NCBI RefSeq assembly: GCF_030247195.1
Contig: NC_080670.1
Location: 163,628,080-163,692,079 of the forward strand
Length of the DNA stretch: 64,000 nucleotides
From: Topomyia yanbarensis
Lineage: Eukaryota; Arthropoda; Insecta; Diptera; Culicidae
Reading direction: 5' to 3'
Positions 34,320-45,780 of the stretch are shown in pieces (within the stretch, counting starts at the first letter, position 1; every line of letters begins with the position of its first letter). Position numbers and translations under genes: made by a program. The notes beneath the pieces were generated by a model that was given only the letters and a program-made list of their open reading frames with translations, was not told where the DNA came from and made no database searches.

Positions 34320-34770
34320 AACAATTACAGAGAAATCTTTATTCGCGTTCACTCGCAACTTATGTTGAACTCCTAATGATCAGCCAAACCAGATCTCGTC
34401 TTCAATTCGCCCCCTCCAAATACCCACTCGCTATCTCTCTTAATTACTATCTCTCTTCACATTCCATTCGAGAGTCTAAACGGCTTGTCCTACAACGTAT
34501 ACGATTCGTGTGAAGAGTAATAATTTATATAGGGTGGAAGGTCGTATTGTGGGTTTAATCTATTTACTCTACAGTAGAGTGTGTGACTCGCTGCTGCTGA
34601 TCTTCACTCCTCCGGGCCGGTTAACTATTAGAAACCGCATTACCTTTTCGCGGTAGATTTTATCATTGCTCTGTCCGTTTTCCAAAACATACCGTGCTTC
34701 GCATCCTGCCGCCCCGCATTTGATAACGATGATGATGCGATGACAGAACGATGACGGTTGACATTTACAA
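34320..34770 (-). promoter_or_regulatory. Possible solo LTR or promoter region
   Basis: Read minus, the segment begins TGTAAATGTCAACC (34770), has a TATA-type box CTATATAAATT (34522-34532), and about 190 bp later an AATAAA (34338-34343) followed by TGT-rich sequence. This spacing of TATA box and poly-A signal is as in a retroviral-type LTR. Downstream (minus) a short frame M-D-A-T-T-Q-M-P starts near 34070. I found no second LTR or primer-binding site, so it could equally be a host promoter. Confidence 0.3.
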
Positions 34771-34904
34771 AAAAATTATCGTTTTGGTTAATGTCACGAA
34801 ATATTTTTAGTACAAATGCTATTAAGAATATTTAATGTGCGGTACTTTTTTCCTTGATTTTTTTTTAATAATGAACAATTATAACAAACAATATAACAAC
34901 AAAA

Positions 34905-35035
34905 TGAATAATAAATAAACAAGCAAAATAAATAACAAATATAAATAAATCAATAAATAAGCAAATAAATAAATACATGAATAAATAAATAAATAGATGC
35001 AAAAATAAATAAATCTCTGAACAGATAAATAACAA
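34905..35035. repeat. Imperfect AAAT microsatellite
   Basis: Dense AATA/AAAT repeats (AATAAATAAATAAATAG type) interrupted by single substitutions. Such tails often mark the end of an RTE-type retrotransposon insertion, but no adjacent RTE sequence is seen. Confidence 0.8.
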
Positions 35036-35329
35036 AACCTACATTTGACACCAACCTGGGCTATTAAGCAGAACTTAAACGCGACTCAAACATGCAAGCA
35101 CGGAGTAGTAAAGGTTTGACGTTTAAATTCTACTTAGACATTTACGAACAATAAATTAAAAGTATAAACAAAGAACAAGCGTCGTCAAATACACTAGATA
35201 GACCGTACACTGTTATTTATTTATACAACAAAAAAAATATAACAATATTTAAAAATATATACAAGCTGGGCTCAGTGACCAAAGCGACGATATTGTGACC
35301 TAAGAAATCACAGGTCACACACTTCAGGC

Positions 35330-36760
35330 AGCGAGCGACTCCTCTGACGTGAATGCTGAAGAGTTGCCAGAAACGCTAGCAAGAGCATGCGACACCACAA
35401 TGCCAAGAAAACTAGAGCCGAGGAGCAGACGGCGTCCAGCGTACTGGTAGAGCGAGGAGCTAGGAGCCCTCCGCGCAAACTGCCTTAGAGCCAGAACCCA
35501 GTCACCGTGGCAAGCAGAAAGTTAGCAAAAGTTGAGCAAAGCGAAATTGATGATGTCAGAGTTTCTGCGAGCATTTTGCGCGATTTGTGCAAGAATTCTG
35601 GCAACGAATTCGCTCAAATGCAACAACCGTTTCTGACGGAAGCGGTTAAACCAACCGATGCTGCTCACTTTCATCCAGAATCCAGCCAGGAATGTACGGT
35701 CAAGATCTCTATACGCTTCCTACCACATCTTTGTCAGACGTTTTGCTCGATTCGTGCTAAATTCTACCAGGTAGGTATGGCCAGGATCTTTGCACAGCTT
35801 ATGTCCGAGTTATGTCAGGGTTTTGCTCGGTTCCTGTCAAAATTTGCCAGAAAACGCGAGCGAAACCGATTTCGCCCTAGCTCAACTAACCCGACAGGAT
35901 ACGTGCAGAAATCTGACAGGGCTGCCAAACCAAGACTTACAGAAATCAAGCAGAGCAGTCTCTGCCAGAAAATTTGGTGCTTGGGAAGATACGCCCAAAG
36001 AGCTAGCGTTGATGCGGACAGAGAGGAGCGTATTATAATGTTCCGCGCCGCAAAGGCTGCATTGAAACGTGAGATAAAGCGAAGCTAATCGATTGGCTTT
36101 AAAGAGTTGTTCCAGGGTTCTAATGCCAACCTCTGGGGAGACGCATACCGTGTGACGACGGCGAAGATCAGAGGGCTCGTGACGCCTCGGAAAATGTACT
36201 CTAATAAACTGAAGGTTATCATTGAAGGGCTCTTTCCGAAGCACGCTCCAATGGTATGGTCGATTATACCATATGGCGAGGTAGAGCGGGACAATGCCGA
36301 AGTGATCCCCAGCGGGGAACTCGTCGCATTGGCAAAGGGTGTAAAAGTGAAGAAAGCGCCCGGACCAGATGGAATCCCCAACATCGTATAGAGAGCTGCA
36401 TCCAAATAGGCACAGATATGTTCAGAAAACTGTTTCGAAAGCTTCCAGACGAGGGCCACTTCCCTGACAAATGGAAGATACAGAAGTTAGTGCTACTGCC
36501 TAAACCAGGTAAGCCGCCCGTGGATCCATCGTCGTATAGACCAATATGTCTGCTGGATACGCTCGGGAAACACTTGCAGAAGATTGCCCTTAACAGGTTA
36601 ACAATATTTTCGGAAAGCGATAACGGGTTGTCGAAAACCCAGTTCGGATCTTGGAAGAGCAAATCTACAGTGGACGCCATTCAGATCGTGATCGAGAGAG
36701 CCGATATATTGCGCAAACAGAAAGCAATGATGTCCATATCCATATAAAGTGCACTGCGAT
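35330..36760 (+). pseudogene. R1-type non-LTR fragment interrupted by imperfect repeats
   Basis: The plus strand carries the endonuclease C-terminus and linker (35340-35510, A-R-A-C-D-T-T-M-P-R), then R-A-A-K-A-A-L-K-R-E-I-K-R-S (36048), the N-P-W-G-D-A-Y-R equivalent (36125), K-K-A-P-G-P-D-G-I-P-N (36350), the P-K-P-G-K-P-P region with Y-R-P-I-C-L-L (36500) and K-S-T-V-D-A-I (36660). It ends before the catalytic F-A-D-D. Between 35520 and 35960 lies an insertion of imperfect ~95-120 bp repeats containing TTTTGC-CG-TT-GTG words. Frameshifts and stops make it inactive. Confidence 0.75.
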
Positions 36761-36919
36761 GTATACACTGGCGTGTGCTCTTTGGGTAGTTCTCTTCTGA
36801 CGAACGGAAGTGCGGGTGCGACTGACGACTTGATCAACACTGGTTGTTTTGTTGTGTATTGGAGATGGTGTTGCCTTATCGCATGCTAATATGAATTATT
36901 ATTTTCTGCTAAAGATTTG

Positions 36920-37400
36920 ATTCGAGTTGCTTCATAAAGCGTACTTACGAGATTATAGAATTTTGTAACAGTACCTAGTGCAGTTAGATTTGGAAAATGC
37001 GAGATAAAAATATTACATAGGATTGGAGTGACGCTTGATCTTTGAGGAACGCCTGCTTCAAAGGGTAGCTTATTAGATTTACAATTCTGGTAACGTACGG
37101 TAGGTAAGATAATTTATAATTATCTTTATTGTTTAAATTAAAAAATTTAAATCCCACATTTTCGTAATTGATCCTTTGTGCTAAACACAATCGAAAACTT
37201 TTTCGATGTCTAGAAGAGCAACTCCAGCGAAAAAGCCCTCTGAGACATTTGCCTTTATCATGTTAGTTACTTTAACAAGTTGGTGAGTAGTTGAATGTCC
37301 AATACGAAATCCAAACTGCTCGTGAAGAAAAATAAAATTCTCATTGATATGTGACATCATTCTAGTTAGGATGATTTTTTTTCAAATAATTTACTAATAG
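36920..37400 (-). pseudogene. Jockey-clade RT fragment
   Basis: On minus, scattered over frames, are H-E-Q-F-G-F-R-I-G-H-S-T-T-H-Q-L (37325), G-V-A-L-L-D-I-E-K-V-F-D (37225), a degenerate V-P-Q-R-S-S block (37040) and L-G-T-V-T-K-F-Y-N (36980). These are jockey reverse transcriptase landmarks. Only the fingers/palm part remains, with frameshifts. Confidence 0.65.
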
Positions 37401-37944
37401 ATGAAAGTAAACAAAATCAGTAATTAGTTATCAAAACAACTGTCAACCTTACACGTAGCTGCACTCAAAAAATAATATTATTTATTCATCATGTTAATAG
37501 ATTATTATAATGTTAAAATATATGACTTTCAGTCCTTCACATTATTGCAAATATTGACCCCTGTTTCAACCTACTTCAGAGTTGAAAAAAAGAGAAGCAT
37601 GTTACTAATTTTAATATAATACTGGCATAATTTTGGTACTCGTATTATAACTGAGCGAGGTTTGCCGACGGGAATGTACCGCGAGGTCTCTATCATACTG
37701 AAATGGGGCATCGTAAAATCTGTACTACATTCTGAGATTAGGTTGCGGGATTTAGAAGGTTAACACACATACACATGTAAAATCACTGATTTGACAGTCT
37801 CCAAGGTCTTCCAAAGGATCCAGAAACAGACGACAGTGGAGCATAAGCCAGGAGCTGGTCGAAAACCGGGAACTACGCATAAAAAACCTCTAGAGCGTTG
37901 GTTATTTTAAGCGGGATCCGAACATTTCGATGCGGTTAAGAAAC
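37401..37944. other. Unassigned sequence
   Basis: No gene or element is recognised. A short stretch at 37790-37890 (AAGGTCTTCCAAAGGATCCAG) looks reminiscent of coding sequence but carries no open frame of useful length. Confidence 0.35.
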
Positions 37945-38795
37945 TTGATTTTTTTTACAATGGAGAATACATTTACGTACTAGCCCAGTATACGTGCTAT
38001 TAGTAGGTGCCAAGCTACCACACGGGGTGTACTGGGGGCGAGTCGGGCTCGAATGGTGACGCTGCTATTAATACCGACTAAACTTCATTGGGCTCCGCCA
38101 TCGTTCCCCCCAGGGACTACCTCTCGGTATTACTTCTGGGGGGATGGCTGTACTTGATGTACTCATTCACTCTCGCTCACGCGTTCATACGTCTTGTATG
38201 AGGCTTACTTGTGTGCTCTCTATCGCATCTTGATTCACTCTCTATCACTCCACATGAGGCTGACTTTTGTGCTCACCTTTTTCGTTTCTTGCGAGGCTGA
38301 CATGTGTGCTCACCTTTTTCATTCGTTGCTAGGCTTACTTTTGTGGTAGCCTCTAACATACCATGTGAGGCTGACTTGGATGCTCACCCTATCACCTGGT
38401 TCACTCTCAATCGTACCACTCTATTACATCCCTGTCGCTCCCCCTGGCATCCCATGTGAGGCATTTTTCTTATGCCCCACTTCTGGCATACCATGTGAGG
38501 CTTACTTGGGTGCTCACCCTTAACATACTGTATGAGACTGACTTGGATGCTCATCCTTTCGCTCCTCTGCCACGCCACGAGGCATCGATAGCTAAGTCCC
38601 AACATACTACGCTACGACCCTCCCATCTTGGCATGAGGCAGTCCATATATACGCCTATACACTCGCTCTTCTACCTTGCTTCGGGGTGGCTGGGTTTACG
38701 CGATTGCCAGTCGCTGCGCCAAACCTGCGTCAGCATGAACAGACCATTCACTCACTTTTCTGCGCTCGGCCTTTTTCGCTCCAACTAACCAATCA
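37945..38795 (-). repeat. 3' UTR of R1-like element with imperfect GAGGCTGACTTG-type repeats
   Basis: On plus, seven to eight imperfect 35-60 bp units between 38195 and 38540 each contain (C)ATGTGAGGCT(G/T)ACTTG followed by GTGCTCACC. The element end lies at 37945-37960, where minus reads ATTCTCCATTGTAAAAAA. The second R1-like copy ends with the same bases at 60190-60207, which fixes the family's 3' terminus. Confidence 0.75.
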
Positions 38796-41764
38796 CTAGT
38801 TAGTCGTGCCCGTAGTCTTTTGCTCTGTGCGCCAAATTACCTGTAGCATACAGGCAATCTGGGTGGTTGCAGTCGAGACTGCGTTCCACTTCTCCACCGA
38901 TTGACACATCCGCTGAATAAGGTTATCAGGGGTTGTGTCCCAGCCACAGACGTCAAGCATTGCTCTTCTTTCGACGTCGAAACGAGGACATACGAACAGT
39001 ATGCGTTCGGCAGTTTCGTCTACACCTGGGCAGTCAGGGCAGGCAGGGATCTCCGCGTGCCCGAACCTGTAGAGGTACTGTTGGAAGCAGCCATGACCTG
39101 ACAGGAATTGTGTCAGATAGAATTGAACTTCCCCATGGGGTCTTCCCACCCAGCTCGATACGTTAGGTATCAGCCGGTGGGTCCACCTACCATTCGAGGA
39201 GTTATCCCACTCACGCTGGCATTTGGCGACCGAGGTCACCCTGGTGCGCTCGCGGGCTCCTCTATTTCCACGTAGCTCAAAGCACTCCTCATCTTCCCGA
39301 ATGACCAGCCCGAGTGGCATCATGCTCGCTATCACGCAGGATGCATCGTGTGATACCGTGCGGTAGGCAGATATCACTCTAAGGCACATCACGCGGTAGG
39401 TGCTCTCCAGTTTCTGTAGGTAACTGGTTACCCTTAGTGCTATTGACCATGACGGGCCGCCGTACCTGAGGATAGATACGGCAACGCCTGCCAGTAACCT
39501 ACGTCTACTGGCGCATACCTTTGAGCTGTTGGACATCATCCTCGATAGTGCCGCAAAAGCAGTCGAACCTCTCTTGCATGTATAGTCGACGTGGCTGCCG
39601 AGGGTCAGCTTGTCGTCTATAATGACTCCGAGAGACTTCAGACTCCGCTGTGAGGTGATCACGACTTCTCCCACATGGATAACTGCATATTGTGCCGACT
39701 TGCGGTTGTTGACGATAACTACCTCCGTCTTAGGCTGAGCGAGCTCCAGGCCTCTCGCGCTCATCCATTCCGCCACCCTGTTGATCGCGTGTTCTGCAGT
39801 TAGTTTTACCTCAGGGATTGACTCCCCGTAGACCTCCAAGGTTACGTCGTCAGCAAAGCCGACGATCTTGACCCCAGGAGGGAACTTCAGTCTCAGAACC
39901 CCGTCATACATGAGGTTCCATAGCACCGGGCCTAGGATCGAGCCCTGCGGGACTCCAGCGGTAATCGGAACCCTTCTCTGACCGGCATCGGTCTCGTATA
40001 GCAGTACGCGGTTCTGGAAGTAGCTTTCCAGGATCCGGTACAGACCCACCGGTAAGCTAAGCCGGTGTAACGAGAGCGCGATGGCATCCCAGCTTGCGCT
40101 GTTGAATGCGTTCTTCACGTCAAGTGTCACTAACGCACAGTATCGAATACCTCGCCTTTTTCGTTGGATCGCTATCTCGGCAGTCTTTATCACTGAGTTG
40201 ATAGCGTCTACTGTGGACTTACCCTTCCGAAAGCCAAACTGGTTGCTTGACAGGCCGTCCGTATCTTCTGCGTACGGGGTTAGCCTGCTGAGGATGATCC
40301 TCTCAAGCAATTTGCCAGTCGTATCTATCAGACAGATTGGTCTTTACGCCGATGGGTCGCCTGGCGGCTTCCCGGGCTACGGCAACAACACCAATTTCTG
40401 CCTTTTCCATCTATCGGGAAAACGGCACTCGTCAAGGCATCTCTGCATAGCTAGCCTGAACATCTTCGGATTCACTATGCCTTGAGAGCGCTGTTTGGAA
40501 CTCCATCCGGCCCTGGAGCTTTGTTTATTGCTAGGGAATTAGCCACTGCGAGTAGTTCTTCATTCGTCACCGGAGCCACCATTTCGGCCGTGCCCGCACT
40601 GTTTCGGAGTGCAGGTGGCCAGGGGCTTGTGGCTCAAGACGGGAAGAGTACTTCGATAATCGTCGCCAACCGGTCCGGAGACCGTTCTGGGGGTGAAGAG
40701 CCCCCTTTAGTCTTGGCCATCACGATTCTGTAGGCGTCACCCCACGGATTCGCGTTGGCACTCTCACACAGGTTGTCGAAACACGCTCTCTTGCTGCTTT
40801 TAATGGCCTTGTTAAGGGCCAATTTCGCAGTTCGAAACACTTCACGGCGGTTCTCTCTTGCATCCTCGGTGTGGGCTCTTTGCATCCTACGCCTAGCTCT
40901 GAGGCAGGCTGATCGTAGGGCTGCAATCTCGGCACTCCACCAGTATACCGAGCATCTGCCGTTTATTGGCAGGGTGTTTCTCGCTTTAGTGGCGTCGCAC
41001 GCGCGTGATAGAACGGCCACCAGCGCATCCCCGCTTAGACTGTCGGTGTTGGCCTCCAGTCCCAGGGCCGCGGTGAAAGCTTCGCTGTCGAAGTGATTGG
41101 ACTTCCACCCGCGTACCTGACAGGGATCTCCCGCCCTCGGATGCTGCACACCATAGTTGATCCTAAAGCGGATTGATAAATGATCGCTATGGGTGTAGCC
41201 TTCGTCTACCCTCCATTCCATTCCTGAAACCAGACTCTGGCTGGCAAATGTTACGTCAATCCTTGCCTCCACCCCGTTTCTACGGAATGTGCTAGCGGAG
41301 CCATTATTAGCTAGCACAGTATCGAGTTTCGCAAGCGCCTCAATTAGCGCTTGGCCCCTGCTATTTGTACAGTGGCTGCCCCACTATACTGCCCAAGCGT
41401 TAAAGTCTCCCGCTATGACTACCGGTTTCCGGCCCACTAGGTCGGACGAGAGCCTGTCGATCATCTGGTTGAACTGTTCTATTGGCCACCTTGGTGGAGC
41501 GTAGCAGCTACAATAGAACACACCATTGATCTTGGCAATCGCAACACCCTCGGCGGAGGAGTGTATTACCTCTTGAACCGGGAACCGTCCCGTTGTACAG
41601 ATTGCCACCATCCCAGACCCGTCCGACACCCAATTGCCGTTGCCGGCAGGGATGTTGTACGGGTCTGATAGGAGGGCAACATCTGTCCTCGACTCCGAGA
41701 CCGACTGCCACAACAGCTGTTGGGCTGCTGCACAATGGTTAAGATTTAGCTGTGTAACGTTCAC
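38796..41764 (-). pseudogene. R1-clade non-LTR retrotransposon ORF2, nearly full length
   Basis: The minus strand encodes, in order, an apurinic-type endonuclease (41764-40990; T-Q-L-N-L-N-H-C at the start, G-D-F-N-A-W, Y-T-H-S-D-H-L), a linker, reverse transcriptase (about 40640-39700; T-L-D-V-K-N-A-F-N-S, G-V-P-Q-G-S-I-L-G-P, G-F-A-D-D-V-T-L), thumb and a C-terminal C-P-D-C-P with a degenerate zinc knuckle (39030). Length is about 989 codons, as usual for R1-type ORF2. The RT half (38796-40310) is open for 504 codons. Inactivating changes are few: TAG in place of GAG right after D-F-N-A-W-A-V (41380) and stops at 40340-40480. No ORF1 lies upstream; homology with the second copy ends just before the first codons. 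Confidence 0.9.
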
Positions 41765-41995
41765 GGCTTCTTCTTATTTGTTTTCTCATTTGTTTTGGCC
41801 GAATTTTGCGTCATGCCACTATTCCAAAAGCGTGCGCGATGTTTGAAATAATATACGTTAGGCATAATGGACGTTGGGCACAATGAACGACAGGCATAAT
41901 TCACTAAAATATAAATGTAATCGCCAGGTTTTATTGATAATAGATATCTCAACCTCACCCTCGTTTTTTTCGGGTTAGAAGAAAAACTACGCTTT

Positions 41996-42162
41996 TTATT
42001 TCGATTATAGAGGTTTTAACCTTAAGGTCATTCGTCTCTTCGGGTTAGAAAAATCTCGTAGGAAAAATTTCTAGCCCCTATGTGCAGGGGCGGGACTCGA
42101 ACCCAGGTGCGCTGCGTACAAGGCAAGCGATTTACCAACTACGCTACGCCCCCCCCCCCCCC
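41996..42162 (-). mobile_element. tRNA-derived SINE, Feilai-like, with 11 bp duplication
   Basis: Flanked by AACTACGCTTT at 41985-41995 and 42163-42173. Minus: G-run, A-box-like GCGTAGTTGGTAAATCGC, B box GGTTCGAGTCC (about 42096), then a body with GGGCTAGAAATTTT / TTTCTAACCC inverted words. It is about 85 percent similar by eye to 7656-7817. The 14-C run at 42151-42162 (minus poly-G) is its 5' end. Confidence 0.88.
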
Positions 42163-42173
42163 AACTACGCTTT

Positions 42174-43012
42174 GTTATACCATACCTTCGTATGACTTTA
42201 CACAAAATGGAAAATACAATGCGAGGTATTTATCCCATACAAGTGTAGACTATTTTCTATTTTTTTTCGCTTGGATGAGTTGTATGCTTTCTTCATTTAA
42301 CAGTTTTGGTTCAAACACATTTCAAGCCTATTTGATGCATTACCAATATAATTGTATCCAAGTATTGAAAAATAAAGCAATCTAATGAACAAACATTAAG
42401 TTGTGGAGCTACGACAACTTGCAGTATTGTGGACAGCATCCGCATTAGACTAACGATGTTGCGTTTTTGACGATACCTTTTTTGTTTCGGTAACTTCGGT
42501 AATTTATCCACTAAAATTTTTTCTCGTGTCAGCCAGTTTCCGTAGTTCTATCATTGAAGGGCTCAAGAATCTAATCATTGAACTTAATTCGTTGAATGAA
42601 TAATAAAGTGGATCATTCTTTCTTTCATGAGCTGTTCTTCAAGGCATATATTTTCTTGTTGGACAATTGCACCATGTATTTAATCTAAATTATCATGCGT
42701 TATTCGTACCTTAATTCAAATGAGATTGTTTTTAAGCAAAGGTGTTGAACCTATTTTAGGCTTGTGCAATTTATCGGTTTACGTCGATAAATTAACGCAA
42801 TCTGAGTCTCCGCATGCCAAACTTTCTATCTGCTTCTTTTATTTTAAGTAAAGATTTCTTCAAGTAAATACAGCAGATCAAAATATTGATCAAGTTTAAT
42901 TAGCTTCCACAGTATTTCTACATCAAGAAAATTCAAACATTCACACTCTCACCACCCGAGACTATCACCGCTAAAAAATAAGTTTCTTGAAATGATACTT
43001 CAACATTATAAT
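42174..43012. other. Interior of the TIR element, non-coding
   Basis: AT-rich sequence without open frames above about 66 codons. I see no transposase relic. Confidence 0.4.
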
Positions 43013-43319
43013 TTATGCCATTATGCCAATCGTCCATTATGCCTAATGTCCATTATGCCTAGCGTCCATTATGCCTAACGTCTTTATGCTTAACGTCAAT
43101 TATGCCTAATATACGTATGCCAAACGTCCGCATAGGCCTAACGTATTCATAAAACCAGGCCCGACGAGAGGGGGGGTCAGGGGGGGCAACTACCCTGGGG
43201 CCCGGGTCTGTTTTGGGGGCCCGCATTTTTAACTGAATTAAATTTATTTTAATTTAATTGCTGAAGTTTATTGTTTCTGTCGACACTGCAAATATATTAC
43301 AATCAACTACTTCAACTTT

Positions 43320-45780
43320 AGCGGCATTAATTGGGTTCGCAATAATACATCATTTCTGTACCCAGACTCATCACACTCATCAACTAACACGTGTATCACT
43401 CAGCTACTCGACGGTTACAGCACCGCGGGGCTAGTTCAACTATGTGACGTCACTAATGACAACAACTGTATTTTGGATCTTTGCTTTGGAAGCCAGGAGC
43501 TCTCCGATCACTTTGCCGTTTGTCGTGCTCCAGCTCCTCTCGTTAAACTATGCCAACCCCACCCTGCTCTTCATTGTTTTCTCCGAAAATGTGTACCTTG
43601 TACATTCGAAGATACCACTGAGAAACTGACATATGCCTATCGCAAGACAGATTTTCGAGGAATGCACCTTTTCTTGTCTCGTATCAATTGGAGTGAAATC
43701 TTGCCACAATCTGATGCAAACGCAGCGGCTGAAATTGTTTCGAACGTACTGATTTTTGCTATCGACCAGTTTACTCCTAAAAAACTCAATCATGGCTGTG
43801 AATATCCTCCATGGTCGAATCGTACACTAAAAAAGTGTAAATCGGCCAAGAGGTCAGCTCTAAAAAAGTTTTCGAAATACCGAACCGATATGCTAAAGAA
43901 TCAGAATCTTCTTAAATCATTGTTACAAGAGACTTAATAAGGCGTGAGTCAGGTTTACCCACTTCTATGTCGCTGAGTGATTTAGAAGCGACTTCATTGC
44001 CGGACATCTGTGAGTTATTTCGCCAACAATTCAGCAGTGTTTTTACCAATGATACTCTTAATAATCAACAAGTCTCCGCAGCAGCCGACAACATTCCCCG
44101 TAGGACTAGTATTGGACCTCATTTCACGATATCTTCCGATGTTGTACAAAAAGCTTGCACAAAACTCAAGTGTTCTAACACTCCTGGACCTGACGGAATC
44201 CCATCATCTATCATTAAAATATGCTCGTCGTAGCTTTGCCTACCTCTGTCCGTCGTTTTCAATATATCGTTAAGTTCCGGAGTGTTTCCTACCATCTGGA
44301 AATCATCTTATGTTTTTCCGGTTTATAAAAAGGATCCAAAAGCGAAGTTCCCAATTACCGAGGAATCGCATCTTTATGTGCACTATCGAAATTATTGGAG
44401 CTCATCGTTCTCGAGTTTTTGACACATTGTTGTTCTAGATACATCTCAGAAACTCAACACGGTTTCATTCCCAGGCGATCTACTTGCACTAATTTAGTAG
44501 CCTACACCTCATTTATCGCTCGCTCGCTACAGGATCGATTGCAGGCTGATGCAATATACACCGATCTGTCGGCCGCCTTCAATAAAATCAACAAAATGTC
44601 TGTTAAAATCGGGAATCATTTATCCTCATCCTTCGACGTAACGTCCGGCGTACCTCAAGGCAGCCATATCGGTCCTTATATTTTCCTTCTATACATAAAC
44701 GATCTGGATTCATTGATTAAGTGCTTCAAGGTGTCTTATGCCGATGATTATAAGTTATGCCATATAGTTAAAAGTTACTCTGATGCTTTGTTTTTGCAAT
44801 CTCAGTTAGACATTTTCGCTAATTGGTGCATGACTAACATGATGGTTTTGAATGCCTCGAAGTGTTCTGTGATTACGTTTGCACGAAAACGCTCCATCGT
44901 AACATTCGACTACACTATCTTGCAAAACAAATTAAAAAGAGAAACTACAGTGAAAGATTTAGTGGTTCTTGTGGATTCAAAGCTTACATTTAAGGATCAC
45001 ATTGCTTTTATTTCGTCTAAGGCTTCGCGTAATCTAAGAGTTATTTTTAGGGTTACTAAGCATTTCACTAACGTACAGTGCTTAAAAACGTTGTACTGCT
45101 CGCTCGTTCGTTCCACACTGGAATACGCCGCCGTTGTTTGGGCTCCTTTCTACAAGAACAGCATTCAACGCATCGAGAGTATTGAGCGTAAATTTGTGTG
45201 TTTTGCGCTGCGCCACCTGCCTTGGAGCGATCCCTACAATCTGCCCAGATACGAAGATCGTTGCAACCTCATTGGTCTTGAAACACTGTCTTTGCGCCGC
45301 AATGTGACCAAAGCGTCTTTTGTCTCTGATCTGTTATTGTCTCGCATTGACTGCCCTGATTTACTCCGTCTTCTCAACATTGATATTCGCCTCCGAAACC
45401 TTCGTTCCTACTCTTTTGTCCGTCTTCCAGTGTCTCGTACTAATTATGGCAAAAATGAACCCGTCAGTAGCATGTGTAGAGTGTTCAATCAATGTTACAA
45501 TGTCTTTGACTTCAATTTGTCTCGCACTTCTTTAAAAAAATTGTTTTCGCGCACCCTTTCCCAAACCTGATAGTGTTAGCCAATTTTTTATGTTAATGTT
45601 AATACTTTACCTATGTAAGATAGAGTTTAAGAAGAGTTTATTTTAAGCAGTGTTTAGTGTTAGTCATTGTATCATTTGGTTTGTTTGTTAAATGTTGATA
45701 CCCAAAAGATAGAGGTTTTGTGGGAGAAGGAGCTTTTGAAAATCCACTCCCGCGGGTTTTTCCCTCTCAATAATAATAAC
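43320..45780 (+). pseudogene. CR1-like non-LTR retrotransposon, 5'-truncated
   Basis: Plus strand: it starts inside the endonuclease (S-G-I-N-W at 43322; L-S-D-H-F-A at 43500), then a linker (43620-43940), RT motifs C-S-N-T-P-G-P-D-G-I-P (44175), a 391-codon open frame 44395-45570 with D-L-S-A-A-F-N-K-I (44575), S-G-V-P-Q-G-S-H-I-G-P (44650), S-Y-A-D-D-Y-K-L (44735) and the thumb region. Three frame breaks separate these blocks. The 3' UTR ends in a short CAATAATAATAA repeat (45768-45780), as in CR1-type elements, rather than poly-A. Confidence 0.82.

Larger units (their letters stand above)
41853..43146. mobile_element. TIR element with subterminal tandem TTAGGCATAATGGACG repeats
   Basis: The ends ATACGTTAGGC (41853-41863) and its inverted copy (43136-43146) enclose subterminal arrays of a ~16-18 bp word, GTTAGGCATAATGGAC and variants: three units at the left, about eight in inverted orientation at the right (43013-43146). 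Such arrays are typical transposase-binding regions. The interior is non-coding and hosts the SINE at 41996-42162. No clear duplication was found. Confidence 0.65.

Noticed and set aside
38901..41096. Plus-strand frames such as 40081-40485 and 40755-41096
   Set aside because: Shadows of the minus-strand R1-like ORF2.
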